In this document: positions 43,131-53,340 of the stretch, piece by piece | Layout of the letters: each line of letters starts with the position of its first letter | Position numbering within the stretch: position 1 is the first letter of the stretch | From: Nostoc sp. MS1 | Lineage (GTDB): Bacteria > Cyanobacteriota > Cyanobacteriia > Cyanobacteriales > Nostocaceae | Reading direction: 5' to 3' | Length of the DNA stretch: 64,000 nt | Assembly (NCBI RefSeq): GCF_019976755.1 | Contig: NZ_AP023441.1 | Location: 124,001-188,000 of the forward strand | Position numbers and translations under genes: made by a program | The notes under the pieces: generated by a model | Seen by the model: only the letters and a program-made list of their open reading frames with translations | Told to the model about the DNA's origin: nothing | The model's database searches: none

Positions 43131-44081
43131 ATGAAAACAGTAGATTTATTTGCAGGCTGCGGAGGTTTGTCGCTGGGATTTCAAAATGCTGGTTTTGATT
43201 TAGTAGCAGCTTTCGATAACTGGCTTCCAGCAATTGAAGTATATAGGCAGAACTTTCATCATCCTATTTTTGAGAAAGACATTTTCCAAGAAGATTTATG
43301 TACAATAATCTCCAGGTTCCATCCAGATATAATTATTGGTGGCCCTCCATGCCAAGATTTCTCAAGTGCAGGGAAACGAGATGAAAATCTTGGTAGAGCA
43401 GATTTAACGATTGCCTTTGCCAATATTATTTCACAAATCAAGCCTAATTGGTTCGTGATGGAAAATGTAGACAGAATTACTAAAAGTCAAATATTACCAA
43501 CAGCTTTAGAAATATTCAAAAAAGCTGGATATGGTTTAACTTGTTCAATTTTAAATGCCAGCTACTGTGGAGTTCCACAAGCGAGAAAACGTTACTTTTT
43601 AATTGGGCAACTTCACGGAGAAGATAATGCTCTCAGTAATTATCTCATAAAACATCAATCAAAAAAGCCTATGACTATTTTTGATTATCTAGGTCATGAT
43701 TTAGGTATTGAGTATTTTTATCGTCATCCCAGAAGTTATAAAAGAAGGGCTATCTTCAGCATATATGAACCTAGCCCAACAGTTCGGGGAGTAAACCGTC
43801 CTATTCCCAAAACATATAAGAAGCATGAAGGAGATGCTTGTGATGTGAATGAGAAATTAAGACCTCTCTCTACAATCGAAAGAAGTTATATTCAGACATT
43901 TCCAAAAACGTTTAAGTTTCAGGGAAATAAATCAGATTTAGAACAGATGATTGGTAATGCTGTTCCTGTCAAGTTAGCTGAATATGTAGCTCGTTGTATT
44001 CTTCAATATATACAAGATTCTTCTGAACACACTTCATCTCAATTAACCAATCTTCAATTACAGCTATTTGAAAGTGTGTAG
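43131..44081 (+). CDS. DNA (cytosine-5) methyltransferase of type II system
   Basis: 316 residues with the ordered C5 motifs: I DLFAGCGGLSLGFQNAGFDL, IV GGPPCQDFSSAGKR with catalytic Cys, VI MENVDRI, VIII QARKRYFLIG and X IGNAVPVKLAEYV. The target-recognition region lies between VIII and IX (LGIEYFYRHPRSYKRRAIFS). It would protect DNA from the upstream nuclease. Both genes are on the plus strand against the surrounding minus-strand sugar genes, with a shared hairpin terminator downstream. Confidence 0.95.
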   Translation: MKTVDLFAGCGGLSLGFQNAGFDLVAAFDNWLPAIEVYRQNFHHPIFEKDIFQEDLCTIISRFHPDIIIGGPPCQDFSSAGKRDENLGRADLTIAFANIISQIKPNWFVMENVDRITKSQILPTALEIFKKAGYGLTCSILNASYCGVPQARKRYFLIGQLHGEDNALSNYLIKHQSKKPMTIFDYLGHDLGIEYFYRHPRSYKRRAIFSIYEPSPTVRGVNRPIPKTYKKHEGDACDVNEKLRPLSTIERSYIQTFPKTFKFQGNKSDLEQMIGNAVPVKLAEYVARCILQYIQDSSEHTSSQLTNLQLQLFESV

Positions 44082-44128
44082 CTGAAGTATTAACAACTAA
44101 ATTGTAGGGAAACACGGTAAGCAAATTG

Positions 44129-44154
44129 AGGCGCATTTTATAACAAATGCGCCT
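44129..44154. terminator. Bidirectional hairpin between methyltransferase and galT
   Basis: AGGCGCATTT-TATAAC-AAATGCGCCT, a perfect 10-bp stem between two convergent genes. It has A/T runs inside the stem ends and could stop both transcripts. Confidence 0.65.
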
Positions 44155-44162
44155 ATTGTCCG

Positions 44163-45263
44163 TTACACCGAAACTGGCATTTCAAGATTTACCGCCACGG
44201 CTTGCAACTCCTTCGCCTTCTCTTCCGGTAAAGCATCGTTAGCAAACATCCCGGCTGCAAGTTCCGTCCCCGCCAAGTACTTCAGCCTTTCGCTGGTGCG
44301 ATATGGAGGGTAAAACTGGGCGTGTAGATGCGCTTCTGGATGGGGTAAACCGTCTGTGGGTGCTTGGAACCAAGCCATAAGGTAAGGGAAGGGACGATTC
44401 CACAAGCCGTCATATTTGAGGGTGACGGTTTTTAAGGCTTTAGCCAGTCCCCGGCGTTGTTCGGGGGTAAGTTCGGCAAAACTACTCACTGGTTGAATAG
44501 GTGCAAGCCAAACTTCGTAAGGATAACGCGCACAGACGGGAACGAAGGCGATCGCCACTTCATCTCGATATATAATCCGTTTGTTATCAGCTATTTCTTG
44601 TTGAATTAAATCTTGTAATAACCCACGCCGATGTGATTGATAATACTGTTGCTGCATCTCCAACATCCGCGCCGGGACGGGGGGTACAAAGGGGTAGGCG
44701 TAAATTTGCCCGTGGGGATGGTGCAATGTTACGCCTACCTCGACACCTTTATTTTCAAAGGGGAGGACGTATTGTATCTGCGGATTTGCCCCGATTTCGC
44801 GGGTGCGATCGCCCCACACTTCTATCAGCAAATCCAGGTGTGTCAATTCCAAGGAACTGAGGGAAGCACGAGCATCTTGGGTAAAAACCACTACCTCACA
44901 AGCTCCATTAGCAGGCAAGGTTTCCACAATCGTCTGCGGTGGATTATTTGCTGTGAGACTCATCGAGGGAAAGCGGTTATCAAACACCGCCACATCATAC
45001 TTACCTTGGGGTAGTTCCGTCGGAAACTCAGGGTTGGTGGTAGGTGCGAGGGGATTATATTCTGGAGGCGGCATGAATGTCCGCCCTTGACGGTGGCTGG
45101 CGTAGGCTACCCATTCACCCCGCAAGGGATGCCAGCGCAAGTGAGGGTTAGCTTGCACCGGCTCGTTGCTAGGGCTGGGGGCTTGTAGCTGATTGGAGAT
45201 GGGATAGCGACTATATAAAGTCAACTTGCGTCCATCGGGCTTTAACAGCTTGTGGGAGTACAT
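44163..45263 (-). CDS. galT: Galactose-1-phosphate uridylyltransferase
   Basis: GalT exchanges UDP between UDP-glucose and galactose-1-phosphate. 366 residues with WHPLRGEWVAYASHRQGRTF, FDNRFPSMSL, the active-site TLHHPHGQIYAYPF containing the His-Pro-His nucleophile, and LPHPEAHLHAQFYPP near the C-terminus. The beta-galactosidase stop overlaps the galT start by 22 bp, so the two are translationally coupled in one operon. Confidence 0.95.
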   Translation of the reverse strand: MYSHKLLKPDGRKLTLYSRYPISNQLQAPSPSNEPVQANPHLRWHPLRGEWVAYASHRQGRTFMPPPEYNPLAPTTNPEFPTELPQGKYDVAVFDNRFPSMSLTANNPPQTIVETLPANGACEVVVFTQDARASLSSLELTHLDLLIEVWGDRTREIGANPQIQYVLPFENKGVEVGVTLHHPHGQIYAYPFVPPVPARMLEMQQQYYQSHRRGLLQDLIQQEIADNKRIIYRDEVAIAFVPVCARYPYEVWLAPIQPVSSFAELTPEQRRGLAKALKTVTLKYDGLWNRPFPYLMAWFQAPTDGLPHPEAHLHAQFYPPYRTSERLKYLAGTELAAGMFANDALPEEKAKELQAVAVNLEMPVSV

Positions 45264-47101
45264 AATCCTTGTCCTGAGAGGGTGGCTGCGCGGATTGCTT
45301 CTATGGGGAATTTAGGAGTGCGATCGCCGTACAATAATCCGTTAGCTTCTTGGAAAGTATCTGTGAATTGGGTGTAACAGAATCCGCTAAACATTTCGAT
45401 GTTATTGACCGTTTCCAGCAGCGTAGAATATTTAATTTCCAACTCAGAAATATTCGAGCAGCTTTCATATCCCCAAGCCTTATCTGCATCGGGTGTATCC
45501 GATGGGACATAGGCAATACCACCAAACTCGGTCAACATGATGGGTTGTCCTTGATGGGGGTAATTATCCAAGGTGAGGATGCGTCCCCCTGGACGGCTAC
45601 GTTCAAATAAATCCGACATCTGAATATCTGGTCTGTAGCGATGGGCTAATCGCTCAGGCTTCTTGTCATAGTCGTGGATAGCGAGGATATCTGTATCTGT
45701 ACTTTCCCAACCATCGTTACCAATGACTGGACGAGTGGGGTCGAGAGTTTTAGTTAAGTGATACATTGCTAGTACGTAGTTACGATGAGCCGCCGTTTCC
45801 ACTAAATTTGGTACACCCCAAGATTCGTTAAACGGAACCCAAGCCACAATACAAGGATGACTCACATCTCGCTTGATGATTTCCGTCCATTCACGGGTCA
45901 TACGTTCCACAGCTTTTGGTGTAAAGCGGTAGGCACTGGGCATCTCTTCCCATACTAACAAGCCCAACACATCTGCCCAATATAAAAAGCGGGGGTCTTC
46001 AATCTTTTGGTGCTTGCGGACTCCGTTAAAACCCATAGCTTTAACGAGTTCTACATCACGTCGTAAAGCATCGTCATCGGGTGCGGTCATTAATGATTCT
46101 GGCCAGTAGCCTTGGTCAAGCACTAGGCGGAGATAGTAGGGACGACCGTTGAGCATGAAGCGATCGCGCTGAATAGTTACTGTCCGCAACGCTGTATAAG
46201 ATTGCACCTCATCAATCAGTTGGTCTTGATACCATAGCTGAATTTCCGCATCAATCAGCGTTGGTTTTTCTGGACTCCACAGCAAATCATTACGACAGTC
46301 ATCAATTCCTGGGTCGCCCAAAGCTATGCGACGGCTAATTTCCCCATTGAATACTTCATAACTATCGCTAGCAATAACTAGACCATCAACACTCAGTTTA
46401 ACTTTGACTTGAACACCAGAAGTAGGTACATCACCAGCCAAGGCAATATCAAAGCCAATTTCCCAACGTTCACAGTCGGGTATCCAACGTAGATGACCGA
46501 GATAAGTGTTACTGACACGTTCCAACCATACAGTCTGCCAAATCCCAGTTGTCCGAGGATACCAAATACTATGGGGTTTCAATTGCCAATCTTGCTTACC
46601 GCGTGGTTTGGCGAGGTCGTGGGGGTCATCATGCGCCCAAACTGTTACTTTTGTTGTCCCAGTGTCATTTAACGCATGGGTAATATCAAAACTGAAAGAA
46701 GTGTGTCCGCCTTCATGCTCACCTATATATTGGCCGTTAACCCATAAACGAGCGTGGTAGTCCACAGCACCGAAATGTAATATTAATCTTCCATCCCCGT
46801 CTGGGGTGGCAAATTCTCGCTCGTACCAGCAATTAGGATGGAATCCTTGATCACCAATACCACTTTTGGTAGATTCGGGAGCGAAGGGAACTTCTATATG
46901 ATGAGACCAATTGCTAAGATCGGTAGGGCGAAAATATTTTCCTTTGTCATCAAATGCAAACTTCCACTGTCCATCCAAGCTCTGCCAGTGAGAACGTTTT
47001 AATAGAGGTCTTGGATGTAGAGGAGTTCTTGCACTCCAAAGATTACTATCAGCTTTAGTAGGTAATTCAACTTCACGATTTTTTAAATCTAACAATCTCA
47101 T
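45242..47101 (-). CDS. Glycoside hydrolase family 2 protein, beta-galactosidase-like
   Basis: About 619 residues from ATG 47101, chosen because AGGAG lies 8 nt before it; a longer frame to 47137 lacks such support. An N-terminal jelly-roll (QSLDGQWKFAFDDKGKYF, ARLWVNGQYIGEHEGGHTSF), an Ig-like domain and a TIM barrel follow. The acid/base is Glu in AWVPFNESWG and the nucleophile Glu in MLTEFGGIAY. No signal peptide, so it is cytoplasmic. Shorter than LacZ, more like beta-glucuronidase or beta-galactosidase of the 600-residue class. Coupling with galT supports a galactose-releasing role. Confidence 0.9.
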   Translation of the reverse strand: MRLLDLKNREVELPTKADSNLWSARTPLHPRPLLKRSHWQSLDGQWKFAFDDKGKYFRPTDLSNWSHHIEVPFAPESTKSGIGDQGFHPNCWYEREFATPDGDGRLILHFGAVDYHARLWVNGQYIGEHEGGHTSFSFDITHALNDTGTTKVTVWAHDDPHDLAKPRGKQDWQLKPHSIWYPRTTGIWQTVWLERVSNTYLGHLRWIPDCERWEIGFDIALAGDVPTSGVQVKVKLSVDGLVIASDSYEVFNGEISRRIALGDPGIDDCRNDLLWSPEKPTLIDAEIQLWYQDQLIDEVQSYTALRTVTIQRDRFMLNGRPYYLRLVLDQGYWPESLMTAPDDDALRRDVELVKAMGFNGVRKHQKIEDPRFLYWADVLGLLVWEEMPSAYRFTPKAVERMTREWTEIIKRDVSHPCIVAWVPFNESWGVPNLVETAAHRNYVLAMYHLTKTLDPTRPVIGNDGWESTDTDILAIHDYDKKPERLAHRYRPDIQMSDLFERSRPGGRILTLDNYPHQGQPIMLTEFGGIAYVPSDTPDADKAWGYESCSNISELEIKYSTLLETVNNIEMFSGFCYTQFTDTFQEANGLLYGDRTPKFPIEAIRAATLSGQGLCTPTSC

Positions 47102-48119
47102 CAAATGTTCTCCTAGTACTACATATAAGGTAATCAACCCTTGCTATATGTTAGAGGCTGTCCCAAATATTGGGTCGCCAGATTAGCATGAGTTTTTGTC
47201 CGATTATTATATTGAACAGTTATAGCTAGTAGTTTGAATTTTTTGCTAAAAATACTATTACCTCCAGCACTTATGTGTTGAAGGATAAAAATAGTTTATT
47301 TACTCCTAGCTCGTGACATTATGGCACATACATCACCAATATTTGCCAGCTAATCTAAAAAAAAATATCAAATTTAGGTGACTAATAAATATCATAAACC
47401 AGATATAGAATAAACTGGTTGCTAGTTAATTTTTTTATTTCAATTGTTTAAGTAAATCAATTTTGTAATTGATTTGAAAAATGGTGACTATAATTCAATT
47501 TTAGCAAAATAGACAACAAATACTATATAGTGTGGACGATGCCAACCCTGCCAAGGAGGGTGCAAGTTTACCCAATACCCTAATTTTCCGTCAAATTATC
47601 TGAGTGCGATCGCCCTTAAGTTGGTCAAAACTATATTAAAGTAAGTAGCTCAGTGTTAAAAATTATCGCTATTGCAAGGCAGGAGGCAGAGAGCAGTGCG
47701 GTCTTGGGCTTTGCCCAAGTGGAGCAACTGCGGAGAAGCGAAGAGGGTTATAGCTTTGTTTACCTTTTTTAACTTAGTTTTGTTTTTTCCCACCGACTTA
47801 CTTAGAGTTTTAGCCATTTAAAACCTTGTAAGTGGCTCCTGATAATGAATTAGCTGGAGATTCAGTAAGTATTTACAATCACAGCTAACCACTTTTTATA
47901 CAACCTTCAGAGTTTAGTAATGGTTTGTAGCTTTAATGTACGTATTCAGTCTAGACTCTGCGATCGCAATATGATTTGCTGTAAAAAGTAGTCTTAATAT
48001 CTGTAGGTTTGAATTGGGATTAAATTTAGTAACAGGTATCATTTCTTTTGTGACAGTTCTGGATGCGGAATGTGGGTTATAAAATAATTCGGGAATCTTT
48101 AGCTTGTAATTTTGTCTTT
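47102..48119. other. Long intergenic region with repeat remnants
   Basis: About 1 kb without a convincing gene. It holds a block at about 47697-47745 (AGCAGTGCGGTCTTGGGCTT...GGAGCAACTGCGG) related to the palindromic family at 15210. A 69-codon frame at 47914-48123, opening with TTG, has no family or composition support. The promoter of the GH2-galT operon should lie at the left end. Confidence 0.55.
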
Positions 48120-49949
48120 TCAAGCTGTAATTTCATGATTTATAAATCGGTTCATACTTCTTTGCAACACTTGTTTGACAATATATTGGCCAGTTTCATG
48201 AGTTACTGGTATCATCAAAATTTGGGCAACTGCTCGCGCTAGTTGTATGGAGTCAAATCCTGGCAACTTTTGCAATAGTATCCAAATACGTTTGAGGTAT
48301 TCTAGCGTTTCTAAATCAATATTGACTACGGAATGTTGGTGATGATAACCCCTGTGCATCCCAAAAATAACTGGTGTTTTAGATAGCAAGGTTTCGCCAA
48401 AAGCATCTAAGATTTTGAGTAGCTCATCTGCTAGACGGATGCGAACAAACTTCCCTTGATCTGAGAGTAAATAACTAATCCCTTGTTCTAATGTTCTACT
48501 AAAGTGGAAATCTTTAGTATTACTAAAGTTCATTAATACTGTTTCTAGACGATTCCAGCGAAAACTACCATCTTTAAAGAGTAGATTATTAAAAGTTGGC
48601 TGTAATTGTGGGGCTGGATCAGTTAAGAGGCGTTTGAGAACGTAAGGATATGCAGAAACTAAAACTTTAAAGTCTGGGTCTATACTAATTGCAATTCCCT
48701 CTAATGCTACCAACGAACGAATAATTAGTGCATAGTACGCTGGTACTTGAAAAGAATATTGGTACATCAAGTCTGAAAGCTGTTGAATAATTACTTGAAA
48801 GTTTAATTGAGCAACGCTAGATGTCAGCGCATCATTAAACAGCTTTGTCAGTGCAGCACTAATGGGAATTATGTCTGCATCAGGAGGTAAAAACTCCAAT
48901 TCTATATAGTCTTGTACCAGTGCTGAAAAATCTCGATTGACAATATGAACGACAGCATTAATTAGAGCATACCTTTGATGAGGCTTGATTTCGCTCATCA
49001 TCCCAAAGTCTAAATAGACTAGCTTGCCATTTTCCATTGCTAGCAAATTACCTGGATGAGGATCGGCATGAAAAAAACCATGTTCTAGTAATTGCCTGAG
49101 AGTACACTGTACTCCAACTTCAATTATGGAACGAGCATCAATTCCCTGAGACTGAATTTCGGCTGGGTGAGTTAACTTGGTTCCTTTTATCCATTCCATC
49201 GTCAAAACGCGACGATTAGTATATTGCCAGTAGATTTTAGGCACATAAATATCAGTCAACTGACCATAAAGATTAGCAAAGTTTTCTGCGTTTTTTCCTT
49301 CTTGAATGTAATCCATCTCTTCAAATAGATGGGTAGCAAACTCATCTAAGATGGCAACTAAATTAGTACGAATTTCTTGATATCGCTTTTGTAAGATAGT
49401 AGCTAGACTCCGCAAGATATATATATCCAAAGAAATTTTTTCTGCCATATCCGGTCTTTGGACTTTAACCGCAACTATCTCTCCTGTTTGCAATTTGCCT
49501 TTATAGACTTGTCCTAAAGAGGCGGCGGCGATTGGTTTAGCCGATAATTCTGCATAAATTTGGTCTGGAGTTTTCCCTAATTCTTCTTGAATGAATTTGT
49601 ATGCTAGTTCGTTAGAAAAAGCAGGTAACTCATCTTGAAGTTTAGCAAGTTCATCTATGTAAACTGAAGGCAATATATCAGGGCGAGTTGACAGTGCTTG
49701 ACCAACTTTAATATAAGCAGTGCCAAGGCGAGTCAGGATTTCTCGCAATTGCACGGCTTCGCGTTGCTGCTTTCGTCTAGACTGTCCTGTTTTGCGGTTC
49801 CACCACCATTTGATAGTAAAGCTAACTATGGGAAGTAAAATTTGCAGCCATCGCTTGAAGACTTGGATTTTACGATCGCGGTATTTTTGAGCGATCGCTT
49901 CTGGGTCATAGCGGAGTGGTTTTTCTAATGTAATTGTGACTTTACTCAT
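48120..49949 (-). CDS. ABC1/UbiB-family atypical kinase
   Basis: 609 residues of the AarF/UbiB family linked to quinone biosynthesis or regulation in thylakoids. Visible: the KxGQ-like IKVGQALSTRPDILP, the Ala-rich loop IAAASLGQVYKG, VAVKVQRPDM with the ATP-binding Lys, and HADPHPGNLLAMENGKLVYLDFGM, with Asn and Asp for catalysis. N-terminal basic helix and a C-terminal hydrophobic region allow membrane association. Cyanobacteria carry several such genes. It is monocistronic or first of the minus-strand stress region. Confidence 0.93.
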   Translation of the reverse strand: MSKVTITLEKPLRYDPEAIAQKYRDRKIQVFKRWLQILLPIVSFTIKWWWNRKTGQSRRKQQREAVQLREILTRLGTAYIKVGQALSTRPDILPSVYIDELAKLQDELPAFSNELAYKFIQEELGKTPDQIYAELSAKPIAAASLGQVYKGKLQTGEIVAVKVQRPDMAEKISLDIYILRSLATILQKRYQEIRTNLVAILDEFATHLFEEMDYIQEGKNAENFANLYGQLTDIYVPKIYWQYTNRRVLTMEWIKGTKLTHPAEIQSQGIDARSIIEVGVQCTLRQLLEHGFFHADPHPGNLLAMENGKLVYLDFGMMSEIKPHQRYALINAVVHIVNRDFSALVQDYIELEFLPPDADIIPISAALTKLFNDALTSSVAQLNFQVIIQQLSDLMYQYSFQVPAYYALIIRSLVALEGIAISIDPDFKVLVSAYPYVLKRLLTDPAPQLQPTFNNLLFKDGSFRWNRLETVLMNFSNTKDFHFSRTLEQGISYLLSDQGKFVRIRLADELLKILDAFGETLLSKTPVIFGMHRGYHHQHSVVNIDLETLEYLKRIWILLQKLPGFDSIQLARAVAQILMIPVTHETGQYIVKQVLQRSMNRFINHEITA

Positions 49950-50122
49950 TTTTCAGTAGACTTCTTGCACGAATATTTGAAAAGAAGAATTTCTATTAGG
50001 ATTATTTTTACTTTCTTTTTTGGATTTTTTACTCATATTTATTTAACTCTTTTCAAGTTAAATATTCACATTAACTACCTATTTTTTATCCTCATATCTC
50101 ATTAATTACTAATTATTATTTG

Positions 50123-50199
50123 TGCTTAATTGGGCATTTTCTATCTAAAAAATAGGATATAAAAAAAGATTTATATTCCTTTGTATGCCCAATTAAGCA
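50123..50199. repeat. Nested palindrome, 15-bp perfect outer arms
   Basis: TGCTTAATTGGGCAT and its exact complement enclose a 47-bp core. The core has a second, imperfect inverted repeat (AGGATATAAA / TTTATATTCCT). The element lies just downstream of the Ca2+-ATPase gene and could be its terminator or a small MITE-like element. Confidence 0.65.
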
Positions 50200-50229
50200 T
50201 GAACTTCTATGTCTACAAATAGTCTTCTA

Positions 50230-53067
50230 CTACTGAGCGTTTCTCCGCCAACGGATAAACAACTTCTCTAGTTCAATCCATACAAAAGTAAGCGCACTAA
50301 AACCAATACAAATCATTAATTCCATGAAGGTAAGGTAGTGGGTGCTGAAGAAGTTGCGTAATGGTTCAACGTAAATCAATAGTAGTTGTAATATTGATGT
50401 CAATATTACCGATGCCAGAATATAGGGATTAGAGAAGGGATTAATCTCCATAAACAGACGGGTATTAGAGCGAATTGCTAAAGCGTGTCCCATCTGTGAC
50501 AAACACAGAGTAGTAAAGACCATTGTTTTCCAACGGTCTGGATCAAGAGTACCGCCTGCCGTATTTGCCTGGGTATATCCATAAGCCCAGGACATCATAG
50601 CGATAGTAATGACCGCCAAAACAATGCCAATCCGAATCATGTATGATCCTAAACCACGGGCAAAAATATTCTCCTTGGGATTTTTGGGAGGTTGTTGCAT
50701 CACAATTGGTCTACCAGGTTCCACAGCTAGGGCGAGGGCGGGAACTCCATCTGTAACAAGGTTCATCCAGAGAATTTGTAGAGGTGATAGGGGTACACCA
50801 CCTAAACCCATCAAAGGCGCAGCAGCAATAGTCAGCACTTCCCCAATGTTACTACCGAGAATATAGCGAATAAAGCGGCGGATGTTGATGTAAACAACAC
50901 GTCCTTCTTCTGCTGCTGCCACAATGGTAGAAAAGTTGTCATCTAATAGCACCATGTCGCTGGCTTCTTTACTGACATCAGTGCCGGTAATACCCATTGC
51001 TACACCAATATCTGCCTGCTTCAAAGCTGGAGCATCATTCACCCCATCGCCAGTCATAGCTACAACATGACCCCGATGTTGCAGTGCTTGCACAATCTTT
51101 AATTTATGTTCTGGAGATACACGGGCGTAGACGCTAACGTAGTCTACATGTTGTTCCAGTTCTGCCATACTGAATTTTTCAAGTTCTCGCCCAGTGAGGA
51201 CTTCATCATTGGGATTGGCAATACCTAAATCTTCAGCGATCGCTTTTGCTGTTAGTTGGTGGTCGCCTGTAATCATGATCGGCCGAATCCCCGCCGTGCG
51301 ACAGCGAGCAACTGCATCTCGTACTTCTGGACGAGGAGCATCCAACATGCCCACTAATCCTAGCCATGTCAGACCGTTTTCGGAAATATCTTCAGAACCT
51401 TCTGGTGGTAGTTCAGTTAATAGTTTGTTAGCAAAGCCAAGCACCCTTAGCCCTCGCATTGCCATATTGTTATTTTGCTCTAAAATACGGCTTCGTTGTT
51501 CTGCTGTTAGTGGCTGAACATCATTACCGACTTGAATGTGAGTGCATCGTTCTAAGGTTAATTCAGGAGAGCCTTTAGTAAACATGAGATGGGGAGTTTG
51601 GTGCAAATGGAAGGCGCTGATACCTGCACCAGATCCTTCTGCTTCCACCATGACGCTCATCCGTTTACGTTCTGAGGAGAAGGGAAACTCTGCCACCCGT
51701 GCAAAGCGATTATCTTGCTCGTCTTTGCGGAAAGAACCTTTACCTGCCAATGACAACAATGCACCTTCTGTAGGGTCGCCTAAAATTGCCCACTCGCCAT
51801 TTTCTTTTTGTAAGATGGCATCATTACAGAGTACGCAAGCTAGTAATAAGGCTTGCAGTTCTGGGTGAGCTTGAGAAAGATGGGTTTTATCTTGCCATTG
51901 AAATTCACCCATAGGAGTATAGCCATCTCCGGTCACGCGGGCTGTATTACTGGCTGTGCAAACAGCTTGTACTACCATTTTGTTTTGAGTCAAAGTTCCG
52001 GTTTTATCAGAACAAATGACGGTGACGGAACCGAGGGTTTCTACTGCTGGTAGTTTGCGAATCAGTGCATTCCGCTTCACCATGCGCTGGGTTCCTAGTG
52101 CCAGCGTCACAGTGATGACGGCAGGTAAGCCTTCTGGCACTACCGCCACTGCCATACTCAGAGATACTTTGACTAGTTCCTCAAACAAACTGGGATTGAA
52201 TAAAGTACCAGCAGCAATGACAATCACCACCAGCACTAATGCACCTGTAACTAAGACATTGCCTAGTTGAGTCATGCGTTTTTGGAGCGGGGTAGGTTCC
52301 GACTCTACCGACTGTAAAGCACTAGCGATTTTTCCTAGTTCTGTCTGCATTCCCGTGCTTGTGACTAGCACAGTTGCTCGACCTTGCACTACTTCCGTAC
52401 CTGAAAAAACTAGATTGATGCGATCGCCTAATGGTGCATCTTCTGGTAATTGGACTTCGGCTTGCTTGTTAACTGCATGAGCTTCTCCTGTTAAGGCAGA
52501 TTCTCGCACTTGCAAGTTCACCGCCTCCAACAATCGCCCATCGGCAGGAACCTTCACACCAGCTTCCAGTAACATGACATCGCCGGGTACTAATTCTTTA
52601 GACTCCACCTCTAGGGTTTTGCCATCTCGAATTACCCGCACCTTAGAAGATGCCAAATTTTTCAGGGCTGCTAAAGCTTTTTCTGCACCACTTTCCTGTA
52701 GGTAGCCCAATACACCATTCAAAATCACTACTACAAAAATGGCGACGGCATCTTTAGGAAAGACGAATATTCCTTTAGTTAAAGCTTCCCGCACATCCAA
52801 AACAGCAGAGATAATTGCCACAGCAATTAACATCAGCAACATGATATTTTTGAATTGATCCCAGAGGATTTCTGCGGGGGTGCGGGTTCCACCTTCTGTT
52901 AGCTCATTTGAGCCATAACGTCCGAGATATTCTGTAACTTTTGATGTCGTTAAACCAAATGTGCGATCGCTTCCTAATCGCCTAATAGCTTTAACAACTT
53001 CTAAGGTATGCCATGCAGACGTTTCATCTGGTTGAGTAAACCCAGAGTCTGAGGTAGTAGAAGTCAT
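50230..53067 (-). CDS. P2-type Ca2+-transporting ATPase
   Basis: 945 residues: N-terminal cation-ATPase domain, actuator loop ALTGEAHAV, TM4 motif VVPEGLPAVIT (residues 310-319), phosphorylation site CSDKTGTLT with Asp354, nucleotide-binding domain, hinge MTGDGVNDAPALKQADIGVAMG, and six C-terminal helices. The PEGLP motif and the length indicate a PMCA/SERCA-like or PacL-like calcium pump. Function would be Ca2+ export from the cytoplasm. The neighbours include two CaCA exchangers, giving a cation-homeostasis cluster. No N-terminal metal-binding domain. Confidence 0.93.
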   Translation of the reverse strand: MTSTTSDSGFTQPDETSAWHTLEVVKAIRRLGSDRTFGLTTSKVTEYLGRYGSNELTEGGTRTPAEILWDQFKNIMLLMLIAVAIISAVLDVREALTKGIFVFPKDAVAIFVVVILNGVLGYLQESGAEKALAALKNLASSKVRVIRDGKTLEVESKELVPGDVMLLEAGVKVPADGRLLEAVNLQVRESALTGEAHAVNKQAEVQLPEDAPLGDRINLVFSGTEVVQGRATVLVTSTGMQTELGKIASALQSVESEPTPLQKRMTQLGNVLVTGALVLVVIVIAAGTLFNPSLFEELVKVSLSMAVAVVPEGLPAVITVTLALGTQRMVKRNALIRKLPAVETLGSVTVICSDKTGTLTQNKMVVQAVCTASNTARVTGDGYTPMGEFQWQDKTHLSQAHPELQALLLACVLCNDAILQKENGEWAILGDPTEGALLSLAGKGSFRKDEQDNRFARVAEFPFSSERKRMSVMVEAEGSGAGISAFHLHQTPHLMFTKGSPELTLERCTHIQVGNDVQPLTAEQRSRILEQNNNMAMRGLRVLGFANKLLTELPPEGSEDISENGLTWLGLVGMLDAPRPEVRDAVARCRTAGIRPIMITGDHQLTAKAIAEDLGIANPNDEVLTGRELEKFSMAELEQHVDYVSVYARVSPEHKLKIVQALQHRGHVVAMTGDGVNDAPALKQADIGVAMGITGTDVSKEASDMVLLDDNFSTIVAAAEEGRVVYINIRRFIRYILGSNIGEVLTIAAAPLMGLGGVPLSPLQILWMNLVTDGVPALALAVEPGRPIVMQQPPKNPKENIFARGLGSYMIRIGIVLAVITIAMMSWAYGYTQANTAGGTLDPDRWKTMVFTTLCLSQMGHALAIRSNTRLFMEINPFSNPYILASVILTSILQLLLIYVEPLRNFFSTHYLTFMELMICIGFSALTFVWIELEKLFIRWRRNAQ

Positions 53068-53340
53068 AGATATTCTCTTTTAAATCAAAAACTTGAACTC
53101 ACATAGCACTATGATTAAATGCTATGAATGCGTTTATTGTTACTATTAGATATTACAATCTTTGTTGAGTCAATAAGACAATGTAAAGATAAATAAATGT
53201 AAAAAAGAAGATAGGAGGTAGAAGTTAGCAGTTATTCCCCTGTTCCCTTTTCCATATTCTCAAATCAGCTATTCATGAGAAAATCCCACAACCAAATATG
53301 AAAGTGGTCTTTTCCCCACTCCCCACTCCCGACTTTCAAG

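Noticed and set aside
42000..44081. Possible DISARM or BREX defence locus
   Set aside because: Only a two-gene type II restriction-modification pair is present; no helicase, PglZ or phospholipase genes accompany it.
47914..48123. 69-codon frame following the ABC1 kinase gene
   Set aside because: Needs a TTG start, no ribosome-binding site, no recognisable pattern.
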